Of a DNA stretch of 43,575 nucleotides, positions 17,003 to 24,600 are shown piece by piece; the first letter of the stretch is position 1; the number at the start of each line of letters is the position of its first letter. This DNA comes from Trueperaceae bacterium (GTDB lineage Bacteria; Deinococcota; Deinococci; Deinococcales; Trueperaceae). The stretch is taken from assembly GCA_036381595.1 (NCBI GenBank), contig DASVCN010000022.1, positions 1 to 43,575 on the forward strand, in the 5' to 3' direction. The translations under genes and the position numbers were made by a program. The notes under the pieces were generated by a model. That model did no database searches. It saw nothing but the letters and a program-made list of their open reading frames with translations, and was not told where the DNA came from.

Positions 17003-17695
17003 TTACTTGAGCGGGATACCCTGCTGCGGGAGTCGCTGCTCGGTGAAGCGGACGATCTGAGCCGAGATGAGGGTGAGGATCAGGTAGAGGCCGCCGACCA
17101 TGGTGAGGGGTACGAAGTAGCGGAAGGTGCGGTCCCCGATGATCGTGGCGACGTTGAGCATCTCCAGGACCGTCACCGCCGAGAGGATGGCGGTGTCCTT
17201 GAGCATGGAGACCAGGTAGTTGCCCAGCGCCGGCACAACCCGCGGGATCGCCTGCGGGACGATGACGTCGCGGTAGAGGAGCCAGGTGGGCATGTTGAGG
17301 GCGATGGAGGCCTCGGTCTGGCCCCGGGGGATCGCCTCTATACCCGCCCGATATACCTCGGCCGTGTAACCGCAGTACTGCAGTCCCAGGGCTATGGCCC
17401 CGGTGAGGAAGGCCGGCAGGACGATGCCGAACTCGGGCAACACGTAGTAGAGGAAGAAGAGTTGCACCAGGAGCGGCGTATCGCGGACGAACTCGAGGAA
17501 GAAGGCGGTGGGCCAGGAGACGATCTTGAGCGGTACCATCCGCAGCAGCGCCAGCACCAGACCCAGCAGCAGGGCGATGACGAAGCCCAGGGCGGTGGCC
17601 TGAATGGTGATTATCAGACCGCGCAGCAGGATAGGGAGGATGGATATTGCGAACGCCCAGTCGGAGGAGAGGTTCCACTCGATCCCGAAGAGCAT
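17003..17695 (-). CDS. ehuD: Ectoine/hydroxyectoine ABC transporter permease EhuD
   Basis: A 230-residue inner-membrane permease of the polar amino acid (HisM) family with five spans. The cytoplasmic coupling loop reads EVYRAGIEAIPRGQ then ASIALN, the EAA motif. The stretches FVRDTPLLVQLFFLYYVLP and PALGNYLVSMLKDTAILSAVTVLEML fit EhuD. It forms the transmembrane pore with EhuC. The start codon ATG at 17695 overlaps the ehuC stop (TGATG), so the permeases are translationally coupled. It is the last gene of the operon. The substrate is inferred from family resemblance across all four genes. Confidence 0.85.
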   Translation of the reverse strand: MLFGIEWNLSSDWAFAISILPILLRGLIITIQATALGFVIALLLGLVLALLRMVPLKIVSWPTAFFLEFVRDTPLLVQLFFLYYVLPEFGIVLPAFLTGAIALGLQYCGYTAEVYRAGIEAIPRGQTEASIALNMPTWLLYRDVIVPQAIPRVVPALGNYLVSMLKDTAILSAVTVLEMLNVATIIGDRTFRYFVPLTMVGGLYLILTLISAQIVRFTEQRLPQQGIPLK

Positions 17696-18366
17696 CAGGC
17701 CCTCGCCCTCCCTTGCGCCACACCCACGCGGTGGGCGATGACCCGCTCGAGCCAGCGCATGAAGGCGATGAACACGAGCGCCAGCACGAAGTAGATGATC
17801 AGTGTGAGGGTGTAGATGGGGACCGAATCGAGGGTGAGATTACGCAGGTTCTGGGCCCGGAAGGTGAGGTCGGTGAGGGTGATGAGCGAGACCAGGGCGG
17901 TGTCCTTGAGGTTCTGCACCACGAGGTTGCCGAAGGGTGGCATCATCTCGACAAGCGCCTGCGGAAGGACGACGTGCCAGAGCGTGTAGCGGCGCGAGAA
18001 GTTGAGAGCGACCGCCGCCTCGTACTGCCCTTTGCCAACCGAGCGGATGGCGCCGCGAACGACTTCGGCTCCGTACGCTCCGATGTTCAGCGAGAGGGCG
18101 AGGATGCCCGCCAGAACGGGGCTCAGGCTAACCCCCAGCAGGGGCAAGGCGAAAAATAACCAGAACATCTGCACGAGCAGCGATGTTCCTCGGAAGATTT
18201 CGACGTATGCGATCGAGATCCAGCGGATCAGGATGTTGTCCGATAGTTTGCCGATGCCGGCGGCGAACGAGAGAACACCGCCGAGAACGGTAGAGGCGAG
18301 GGCGAGCAGGATCGTTACCCGCGTTCCCGCCAGAAGTGGGGGGAGTAGGTCGAGGATGTGCGCCAT
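17695..18366 (-). CDS. ehuC: Ectoine/hydroxyectoine ABC transporter permease EhuC
   Basis: A 223-residue polar-amino-acid-type permease with five spans. The sequences EIFRGTSLLVQMFWLFFALPLLG, LNIGAYGAEVVRGAIRSVGKGQYEAAVALN (coupling loop) and NLKDTALVSLITLTDLTFRAQ agree with EhuC. It pairs with EhuD. It lies 59 bases downstream of ehuB, and that gap contains a perfect 10-bp hairpin that may lower permease expression relative to the binding protein. Confidence 0.86.
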   Translation of the reverse strand: MAHILDLLPPLLAGTRVTILLALASTVLGGVLSFAAGIGKLSDNILIRWISIAYVEIFRGTSLLVQMFWLFFALPLLGVSLSPVLAGILALSLNIGAYGAEVVRGAIRSVGKGQYEAAVALNFSRRYTLWHVVLPQALVEMMPPFGNLVVQNLKDTALVSLITLTDLTFRAQNLRNLTLDSVPIYTLTLIIYFVLALVFIAFMRWLERVIAHRVGVAQGRARA

Positions 18367-18391
18367 GGGGCTCCTGGTCGTGTGAGGGGGT

Positions 18392-18416
18392 GGGCGTCCC
18401 CGCCGAGGGGACGCCC
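18392..18416 (-). promoter_or_regulatory. Intercistronic hairpin between ehuB and ehuC
   Basis: Perfect 10-bp arms (18392-18401 and 18407-18416) with a 5-base loop lie just after the ehuB stop, with no T-run. Such hairpins downstream of binding-protein genes commonly protect the upstream mRNA or cause partial termination, giving an excess of binding protein over permease. Confidence 0.6.
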
Positions 18417-18425
18417 AGCGGACTC

Positions 18426-19286
18426 CTACTCCTCAGCCGCGCAGAGCTCTTCGGTACTGGCGTTGAGCGCTGCTTCGACATCGGTCTCGGTGAGGCCGTG
18501 CGACATCACGATCTCGCGCCACTCGTCGGTCTCCTGGAACTCGGCGAGCGCCTCGTCGAAGGCCTCGCGGAACTCGTCGGAGTCGGCGTTGAAGGTGAAG
18601 GCGCCGTATGAGCGCACCGGTTCGCCTTCGATGACGGGATCCTCGAACGGCTGAGCCGCTTCGACCCCTTCAGAGTTCATCGCCAGGCGGCTAACGGTGA
18701 GGCCGGTTGCTGCGTAGGCATCGATGCGGCCGGTCTGGACCGACGACAGGGCATCGGTGTTCGACTGGATCGAGACGATCTGGTCCATGCCCAGTCCGTA
18801 TGCCTGGGCGAACTCGAGCTGGTCGGCACCCGAGACGAGGCCGAGCTTGAGGTCAGGATTCTCGACGAAGTCCTCGTAGCCGTGGATGTCCTTCGGGTTG
18901 CCCTCCTGAACGAGGAGGCCTTCGCCGTAGCTGGAGTTGATTATCGAGAAGTCGACCTGTTGGCAGCGCTGGGGCAGAACCGCCTGGCTGGCGGCCACGA
19001 GGTCGAAGCGATCGGCGATGAGGCCGGGGATGAGCGAACCGAACTCGGTGACCGTCCATTCGATGTCGGTGATACCCATGTTCTCGAGGACCGCCTCGGC
19101 CACATCGGGCGCGATGCCGCGAGCTTCGCCGTTCTCGTCGATCCAGCCGTAAGGGATCTCGTTGGCGGTTGCGATGTTGATGCCGTTCTCGCGTAGGTCT
19201 TCGAGGTCGGCCTGGGCGAAGGCGAGGGAGCCGATGAGGGTGAGTGCCAGCGTCGACGCTGTCAGGTTGCGAACGAATCGGTTCAT
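18426..19286 (-). CDS. ehuB: Ectoine/hydroxyectoine-binding protein EhuB
   Basis: A 286-residue periplasmic solute-binding protein (SBP family 3). The N-terminus is an Sec signal peptide, MNRFVRNLTASTLALTL, with probable cleavage after AFA near residue 24. The mature part has ANEIPYGWIDENGEARGIAP, WTVTEFGSLIPGL and AASQAVLPQRCQQVDFS, then GEGLLVQEGNPKDIHGYED, which match EhuB rather than generic glutamine-binding proteins. It delivers ectoine or hydroxyectoine to EhuCD. GGAGGT stands eight bases before the ATG. No ectoine synthesis or degradation gene is in the window, so uptake may serve osmoprotection. Confidence 0.87.
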   Translation of the reverse strand: MNRFVRNLTASTLALTLIGSLAFAQADLEDLRENGINIATANEIPYGWIDENGEARGIAPDVAEAVLENMGITDIEWTVTEFGSLIPGLIADRFDLVAASQAVLPQRCQQVDFSIINSSYGEGLLVQEGNPKDIHGYEDFVENPDLKLGLVSGADQLEFAQAYGLGMDQIVSIQSNTDALSSVQTGRIDAYAATGLTVSRLAMNSEGVEAAQPFEDPVIEGEPVRSYGAFTFNADSDEFREAFDEALAEFQETDEWREIVMSHGLTETDVEAALNASTEELCAAEE

Positions 19287-19362
19287 GCTTTGTTACCTCC
19301 AGGTGGAAGAGACGTGTACTGGTGGCGGGGCCAGCAGCGGTACGGGGGCGTCGGCGGAGAGT

Positions 19363-19378
19363 GTCGGGTGAACCCGAC
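19363..19378. promoter_or_regulatory. Palindrome between ehuA and ehuB
   Basis: GTCGGGT-GA-ACCCGAC is a perfect 7-bp inverted repeat with a 2-base centre, 77 bases upstream of ehuB, in the 190-base ehuA-ehuB gap. It has the form of a dimeric repressor site, or it may be an mRNA hairpin. No matching copy was found in front of ehuA. Confidence 0.35.
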
Positions 19379-19476
19379 GGCGGATGGTGGCGGGAGTCCT
19401 GTGACCTGGATGTTCACAGCGGACGTCCCTTGCGGTTGTCCATTCTCGAAGCTCCCTTCCCAGGGGGCTGAGTTGG

Positions 19477-20322
19477 TCAGTGTTCCAGCACAGCCTTCAG
19501 GAACTCTTGTGTGCGCTGCTCGCGCGGTTCACTGAAGATCTGCGAGGGGGGCCCCTCCTCGGCGACGCGACCAGAGTCGAAGAACACGACCCGGTCGGAG
19601 ACGTCGCGGGCGAAGCCCATCTCGTGGGTGACGATGAGCATCGTCATCTGGGTTTCCTTGGCCAGCCGGCGGAGGATTCCCAGCACCTCACCGACCAGTT
19701 CGGGATCCAGGGCCGAGGTGACCTCGTCGAACAGCATCACCTTCGGCTCCATCGCCAGCGCGCGAGCGATCGCGACCCTCTGCTTCTGGCCGCCCGAGAG
19801 CTGGGAGGGGAAGGAGTCGAACTTGTCTCCGAGCCCGACCATGTCGAGGAGCTCCTTGCCTCGCTCCTCGGCCTCGGCCCGTTTGACGCCCTTGACGTGG
19901 ATGGGCGCTTCGGTGACGTTGCGCAACACGCTCATATTGGGGAAGAGGTTGAAGTGCTGGAAGACCATTCCGATCTTGCTGCGCACTTGCCGCAACTGCT
20001 TCTCGTCTGCGGGCACTGCCTTGCCCCCGACCTCGCGGTGCCAGAGGGGTTCGCCGTCCACGAAGATCTTGCCGCTGTCGGGCTTGACCAGCGTCATCAA
20101 CACCCGGAGGATGGTGGTCTTGCCGGAGCCGCTGGGGCCGATGATGGCCACCTTCTCGTTCTCGGCCACCTCGAAGTCGAGATCGTTCAGCACGACCAGC
20201 TCTCCGTAGGTCTTGCGAACCTTCTCGAACCGGACCATCGGTTCGCCGGCGGATCCGCCACGGACTCGCGGCAGCGTGTCCGGGTCGGCTCTCGTCGAAA
20301 CTTTCGGGGCGTCGCTGGTCAT
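19477..20322 (-). CDS. ehuA: Ectoine/hydroxyectoine ABC transporter ATPase EhuA
   Basis: A 281-residue cytoplasmic ATPase. Walker A (GPSGSGKTT), Q loop with [14 protein letters not shown], signature LSGGQKQR, Walker B ([20 protein letters not shown]) and the H loop (VTHEM) are intact. The insert [22 protein letters not shown] and the phrase NVTEAPI are characteristic of EhuA. The first ~28 residues precede the conserved [12 protein letters not shown] and are extra, but AGGAGG lies five bases before the ATG at 20322, supporting this start. It is the first gene of ehuABCD, with a 453-base non-coding region upstream. Confidence 0.88.
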   Translation of the reverse strand: MTSDAPKVSTRADPDTLPRVRGGSAGEPMVRFEKVRKTYGELVVLNDLDFEVAENEKVAIIGPSGSGKTTILRVLMTLVKPDSGKIFVDGEPLWHREVGGKAVPADEKQLRQVRSKIGMVFQHFNLFPNMSVLRNVTEAPIHVKGVKRAEAEERGKELLDMVGLGDKFDSFPSQLSGGQKQRVAIARALAMEPKVMLFDEVTSALDPELVGEVLGILRRLAKETQMTMLIVTHEMGFARDVSDRVVFFDSGRVAEEGPPSQIFSEPREQRTQEFLKAVLEH

Positions 20323-20775
20323 CGTACCTCCTGCGCTGAGCGGTGTGGTGTCAGTTCTTCGGTGGCACGGCCTGGCGGCCTCTGATCGAACCGAGCCGCT
20401 GCGGACGTGCCTGTTGCGTCATCTCCTCTTGGACGAGCGAGCGCTTCGATGCGCCGCGCCCGAGCCTTCGAACTCCCCGAACCGAATTCCGACGCGACCA
20501 GCTGTCGCAACCGTCATCGATCATGTCCCTTACGCAGAGGTCGTGCTTACAGGTTGAGACACTATTCGAGCCTGCCACGCCTAAAGGGCTAACCTGCAAC
20601 ATTCCTCTACCGATGCCTCTACCTTACGTGTCTCTCACGCAGCAATCAAGGCCACGGCCGCATAGGTTCGGTCCGGCGCATGTTAGAGGCGTTCAGGCGC
20701 AGCCCCTTCCTGAACCGGGCTCGGCCCTCCCGACGGTTGCCTTCGATGCCCGTTCCCGACCGGAGATGAGTCACC
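20323..20775. other. Long non-coding divergent region upstream of ehuA
   Basis: About 450 bases without a credible gene lie between ehuA and the flavin reductase gene. Several short frames exist but none has both a ribosome site and coding character. The only element I can propose is a weak promoter at 20621-20649 pointing to ehuA, which would give a leader of about 290 bases. I see no known riboswitch pattern. Confidence 0.5.
20621..20649 (-). promoter_or_regulatory. Possible promoter of ehuA
   Basis: On the minus strand TTGATT (20649-20644), a 17-base spacer and TAAGGT (20626-20621). Both boxes are only partly consensus. If real, the ehu mRNA has a long untranslated leader. Confidence 0.3.
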
Positions 20776-21303
20776 ATGTGTGAAGCCCCGAGGGCCGGAA
20801 CGCTCCTCCGCGGTGGGAAGGCAGAGTTGATAGAACCTCAGGAATTCCGCAACGCTCTAGGTCGCTTCCCTAGCGGAGTTACCGTGGTGACGGTGATGGA
20901 CGGCGACGAGCCGCGCGGCATGACGGTGAGCTCGTTCATGTCGCTCTCGCTCGAGCCTCCGCTGGTGGCCATCGCCTTGGGGCACGGAAGCGCTCCGCAG
21001 ACACTCCTCGGCCCGGGTCGCCACTTCGGTGTGTCGGTACTGCGGCGGGGCCAGGAGGCGGTAAGCGACCTGTTCGCGGGGAGGTCGGTGAGCATTGCCG
21101 ACCCAGTGACGATCAGCGACGGCTTCCCGTTCATAAGAAATTCGATTTCCCGCCTGCTGTGCCGGGTCGTGGCCGCTCATGAGGCGGGAGATCACACCCT
21201 CTACGTCGGTGAGGTGGAGCGCCTGGCTTACGAAGAAGGCGAGCCGCTCATCTATCACCGCGGCAGCTACGTGGCGTTCGGCGAACTGGATCAAGCGGAG
21301 TAG
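20776..21303 (+). CDS. Flavin reductase-domain protein (HpaC-like)
   Basis: A 175-residue FMN-binding split-barrel protein. Signatures are FRNALGRFPSGVTVVTV, GMTVSSFMSLSLEPPLVAIALG, the HFGVSVL strand and DHTLYVGEVERL near the C-terminus. Such proteins use NAD(P)H to reduce free flavin for a partner monooxygenase, or bind flavin as oxidoreductases. No monooxygenase is adjacent, so the partner is unknown. GGAG is ten bases before the ATG at 20776; a TTG at 20827 with GGAAGG upstream is an equally plausible start that removes 17 non-conserved residues. Convergent with the SRPBCC gene. Confidence 0.85.
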   Translation: MCEAPRAGTLLRGGKAELIEPQEFRNALGRFPSGVTVVTVMDGDEPRGMTVSSFMSLSLEPPLVAIALGHGSAPQTLLGPGRHFGVSVLRRGQEAVSDLFAGRSVSIADPVTISDGFPFIRNSISRLLCRVVAAHEAGDHTLYVGEVERLAYEEGEPLIYHRGSYVAFGELDQAE

Positions 21304-21371
21304 CCGGGAGAAGAGCTAGTCCTCTCGGTCTCCCTGCTCGAGTGCCGAGGTCGGTGGAACCTGGACTGGTT

Positions 21372-21890
21372 CTAGGCGACGGTGGCGGCGATTCGCTGGT
21401 AAACAGGGTAAAGCTCTTGCCACCGCGACTTGGCGTCGCAGCGTTCCCGTCCCGACAGGTAGGCTGCGAGATCTTCGATGTGGATCTGGTCTCCTGCCCC
21501 ATAGGCCGCGATCTGGTCCAGCGGCACACCTCGGTCCTCGATGACGAGAATGGTCTGCTGGCCGTGGGCGGCGAGTGTCACCTCCACCGCTCCATCCGGC
21601 TCGCCCGCGGACTTGGTCGCAATGAGCAGATGCCTCGGCGGCTCGCACACTTCCACGAGCCCGGCGCCTTCCCACCCACTGGCGAAATAGCGTGCACGGA
21701 ACTCACCACCCTGGAACAGATCACCTTCTATCTCGCCGAGCCAGTGGGCGAGTCTTCGACGGTCTGTCAAGGCCGACCACAGGTCACCGATCTCGGTATC
21801 GAACCGGTCTTCGAGGCGCACGACGCCTATGCCCTCTGCTGCTCGCAGGGTACCGAGAGTAACTATGTTCCCAGGCCTGTTATCGGTCAT
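21372..21890 (-). CDS. SRPBCC (AHSA1-like) domain protein
   Basis: A 172-residue protein with the Activator-of-Hsp90-homologue-1/START-like fold. RLEDRFDTEIGDLWSALTD, RLAHWLGEIEGDLFQGGEF and a C-terminal helix beginning DLAAYLSG follow the family pattern. These proteins form a hydrophobic cavity for an unidentified ligand; function cannot be assigned. AGGAG lies about seven bases before the ATG at 21890. It is transcribed alone and divergent from the sulfotransferase-like gene. Confidence 0.83.
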   Translation of the reverse strand: MTDNRPGNIVTLGTLRAAEGIGVVRLEDRFDTEIGDLWSALTDRRRLAHWLGEIEGDLFQGGEFRARYFASGWEGAGLVEVCEPPRHLLIATKSAGEPDGAVEVTLAAHGQQTILVIEDRGVPLDQIAAYGAGDQIHIEDLAAYLSGRERCDAKSRWQELYPVYQRIAATVA

Positions 21891-22095
21891 CCGATGCTCC
21901 TTCTGCCTCGCTTGACGCGGGCTATCTCTTTGCGCCGGGTGTCCGGCCGCTGCTCACAGCGCGCGGCACCGGCCACGGCAGCTTCCATTTTGTGTCCTCT
22001 CGACTTTCGCGCGAGGATGATTCTCATCGCCCACTCGTCCAACTCATGGCCGGTCACGTCCATACTTCCTGTCGCTAGCCGGTCACGGGGGGATC

Positions 22096-22710
22096 ATGGC
22101 GAAGGTATTCGGCATCGGGTTGACGGAAGGCGGCCACGTGACGTTGGGCGCCTGTATGCGGCAACTCGGCTACCGCCATGCGGACCACGACCCCGATCTC
22201 GTAAGGAAGGTTCTCGAAAAGGGCGATATATGCGCGCTCGATGAGGCTAGCGGCCGCTACGACAGCTACGCTGGGATGCCTTGGTCGGCGTACTACCGGC
22301 GCCTTGACCGCAACTTCCCGGATGCCCGTTTCGTGCTCGAGGTCAGCGACTCCTCCCACTCGTGGTTCGGCAGCCTCAGACGGTATGCAGTTCACGCGGC
22401 CGGGTCGGTGCGGGAGCACGTATACGGCTTCTCGAGCCCGGCAGAGAACGGTCGGCTCGAGTCAACCGACAGGCACGCCCGCCAGGTGCAGGAGTATTTC
22501 GCGGGGCGGCCCGAACGGCTGCTGGTCGTTTACTGGCCGGAGGAGCGCTCCTGGCACCGGCTCTGCGAATTCCTCGGCGAGCCGGTGCCGCAGCAGCCAT
22601 TACCGTTCGAAAGGGAGCGGCGAGCGGCTCGCATTTCTGCCTACCTCCGCCGCCTGCGGAACTCTCTGCAATCTTACGCAGGGCGAGTCTTTCCTGGTGA
22701 GCCGTACTAG
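22096..22710 (+). CDS. Sulfotransferase-fold protein with degenerate PAPS loop
   Basis: A 204-residue protein that follows the bacterial Sulfotransfer family layout: N-terminal KVFGIGL loop, SLG-like TLGACMRQLGY, HDPDL, an acidic DICALDE segment, the W(S)AYYRRLD motif, NFPDARFVLEV, and a C-terminal CEFLGEP(V)P. The PAPS-binding P-loop, normally PKTGTT, reads TEGGHV, so the Lys and Thr that bind the 5'-phosphosulfate are missing. The usual T.RD after the FPDA strand reads VSD. It may therefore bind a ligand without sulfo transfer, or use another donor. The stop overlaps the nfo stop (CTAG at 22707-22710). Confidence 0.7.
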   Translation: MAKVFGIGLTEGGHVTLGACMRQLGYRHADHDPDLVRKVLEKGDICALDEASGRYDSYAGMPWSAYYRRLDRNFPDARFVLEVSDSSHSWFGSLRRYAVHAAGSVREHVYGFSSPAENGRLESTDRHARQVQEYFAGRPERLLVVYWPEERSWHRLCEFLGEPVPQQPLPFERERRAARISAYLRRLRNSLQSYAGRVFPGEPY

Positions 22711-23552
22711 GAAAGCAGTTCCCTCAATCGCACCAGGTCGCGTTCGTGCCCCTTGTCGTCGTCTCCCAGCGGCGTTTCGACGACCATCGGCCGCCCCGCG
22801 AAGCGAGGATCGGAGAGCAGCCGGGCGAAAGCTTCCGCGCCTATCTGCCCCTCGCCGATGTTCTCGTGGCGGTCCTTGTTCGACCCCAAAGGGTGCTTCG
22901 AGTCGTTGAGATGCAGAGCCTCGATCCGTTCGAGTCCCACGGACTCCTCGATCGCTTCGACGGTCCGCTGGTAGCCCTCTTCGGTGCTCAGGTCGTAGCC
23001 GGCCGCGAACGCGTGGCAGGTGTCGAGGCAGACTCCTACCCGCTCCTTCTGCTCGACTCGCTCGATCACGCCCGCCAGCTCCTCGAATCGCCTGCCCATC
23101 GCGCTGCCCTGGCCGGCGGTGTTCTCGAGCAGGAGCCTGGTACCGACCTCGGGGAGCGCCGCGAGGACCACGTCGATCGAGCGGGCGATGCCCTCCACGC
23201 CGGCCTCCTCGCCGTCGCCCAGGTGCGCTCCCGGGTGCACGACCAGTCCATCGACACCGAGCCGCGCGCACCTCTCGAGCTCGTCTATCAGGCCGCGGCG
23301 CGACTTCTCGATCAGCTCGGGATTGTTTCCGCACAGGTTTATCAGGTAGGCGGCGTGGGCGATGACCGGCTGCGGAGCGGCCTCGCGCGCCTCCCGGAAG
23401 GCGGTGACCTGCTCCTCCTTGAGCTTCGACCCGGCCCAGCGGTTGGGACTCTTGACGAAGATCTGCAGCGACCTGCAGCCGATCTCCACGCCCCGTTCGA
23501 AGGCGGTATGGGGACCGCCGGCTACCGATACATGCGCTCCGAGGAGATCCAT
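22707..23552 (-). CDS. nfo: Endonuclease IV (AP endonuclease)
   Basis: A 281-residue member of the Nfo family (TIM barrel, trinuclear zinc). It cleaves DNA 5' of abasic sites and removes blocked 3' ends in base excision repair. Signatures: GAHVSVAGG at the N-terminus, IFVKSPNRW, VIAHAAYLINLCG, LVVHPGAH, LLLENTAGQG, GVCLDTCHAFAAGYD, LHLNDSK and GSNKDRHENIGEGQIG, which contain the zinc His, Asp and Glu ligands. The ATG at 23552 begins directly with MDLLGAHVSV; longer frames upstream lack similarity. Divergent from nucS, giving a small DNA repair cluster. Confidence 0.95.
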   Translation of the reverse strand: MDLLGAHVSVAGGPHTAFERGVEIGCRSLQIFVKSPNRWAGSKLKEEQVTAFREAREAAPQPVIAHAAYLINLCGNNPELIEKSRRGLIDELERCARLGVDGLVVHPGAHLGDGEEAGVEGIARSIDVVLAALPEVGTRLLLENTAGQGSAMGRRFEELAGVIERVEQKERVGVCLDTCHAFAAGYDLSTEEGYQRTVEAIEESVGLERIEALHLNDSKHPLGSNKDRHENIGEGQIGAEAFARLLSDPRFAGRPMVVETPLGDDDKGHERDLVRLRELLS

Positions 23553-23760
23553 GGTTCGGAGTCTACCCCTCCGGTAGGCTCGAGGCTGCCTGGGCCGGCA
23601 GCCGATCGGAGCTAAGGGGACGCCGGCCGCCCCGCGAGGATTCCCGCCCGTTGGCCTGCGAACAGCGCCGTCCGTGTCCGCGGGTGATGGAGGTCTTCGC
23701 TCCGTTGGCGGGGAACGCCAGCCGCGCGCCGGACGGCCGGCACCGGTGGTAACCTCTGCT

Positions 23761-24525
23761 GTGCTTCGCGGCATGGTGCACAACCCTTCGGCAGACGAAC
23801 TGCAAGATTTCCTCGACGAACACCTGAGGTCCGGGGAGTGTCTCGTGCAGGTCGTGGGCGAGTGCGAGGTCTACTACCAGGGCCGCGCGGCCAGCGTCGC
23901 GGATGCCGGTGACTACGTGGTGATGGCGAAGTGCGACGGCAGCCTGCAGGTCCATGGTCACCGGGGGGTCAAGCCCATCAACTGGCAACCGCAGAGCGAC
24001 GACGTGAGGGTGGTCCGGGAGGACGGCTTCACCGTGCTCTACTCGGAGCGATTCACGCCGCCCGAGATGGTGCGGGTGGCGTTCCTGGAGCCGGTACTGG
24101 CCCAGGCCCTGGCGCTGCACGAGGCAGGCGGGTTCGTCCTGATGGGCTCGGAGTCGGAGATGCAGGAGGCTCTGGCGCGCCGTCCCGACCTGATCGAAGA
24201 GGGGCTCACCCTGCTCGACCGCGAACTGCCCACCGACGTCGGCGGCATCGACCTGTATGCCCGCGATGTCTGCGGGAACCTGGTGGTCGTCGAGCTGAAG
24301 AGGGGTAAGGCAGGCCAGGAGGCCGTACACCAGCTGGGACGATACGTTGAGCGCGTCCGCGGACTCACCGACACCACCGTTCGTGGGGTGCTGGCGGCGC
24401 CGGCTATCACCGCCCCGGCGCTCGAGCAGCTGCAGTCGAAGGGCCTGGAGTTCCGTGAGGTCACTGCGCTGCCGCTGGATGAGGAGCCCGAGCGGCAGCC
24501 CTCCCTGTTCGGTCCGGCTGGCTGA
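23761..24525 (+). CDS. nucS: Mismatch-specific endonuclease NucS/EndoMS
   Basis: A 254-residue protein with the NucS/EndoMS two-domain layout. The N-terminal DNA-binding domain contains CEVYYQGRA, MAKCDGSLQVH and GVKPINWQP. The C-terminal RecB-like nuclease has GGIDLYARD (Asp164), VVVELKRG (Glu178, Lys180) and QLGRYVE (Gln191). It makes double-strand cuts at mismatches in organisms lacking MutS/MutL. The C-terminal tail QPSLFG looks like a sliding-clamp-binding motif. The GTG at 23761 is chosen because TAACCT lies five bases upstream, the geometry of a leaderless promoter; the ATG at 23773 is an alternative. It diverges from nfo. Confidence 0.9.
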   Translation: MLRGMVHNPSADELQDFLDEHLRSGECLVQVVGECEVYYQGRAASVADAGDYVVMAKCDGSLQVHGHRGVKPINWQPQSDDVRVVREDGFTVLYSERFTPPEMVRVAFLEPVLAQALALHEAGGFVLMGSESEMQEALARRPDLIEEGLTLLDRELPTDVGGIDLYARDVCGNLVVVELKRGKAGQEAVHQLGRYVERVRGLTDTTVRGVLAAPAITAPALEQLQSKGLEFREVTALPLDEEPERQPSLFGPAG

Positions 24526-24584
24526 TCGCGGCAGCGAGCGTGCTGCACGTATCGACTTGCTCACGCGGCGCTCACACACCTTCC

Positions 24585-24593
24585 TGCTAGACT
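24585..24593 (+). promoter_or_regulatory. Extended -10 promoter, probably leaderless
   Basis: TGC plus TAGACT ends seven bases before the ATG at 24601. No -35 is visible at the right distance. The spacing implies a transcript starting at or next to the start codon, a pattern common in Deinococcus. Confidence 0.45.
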
Positions 24594-24600
24594 TCCAGCG

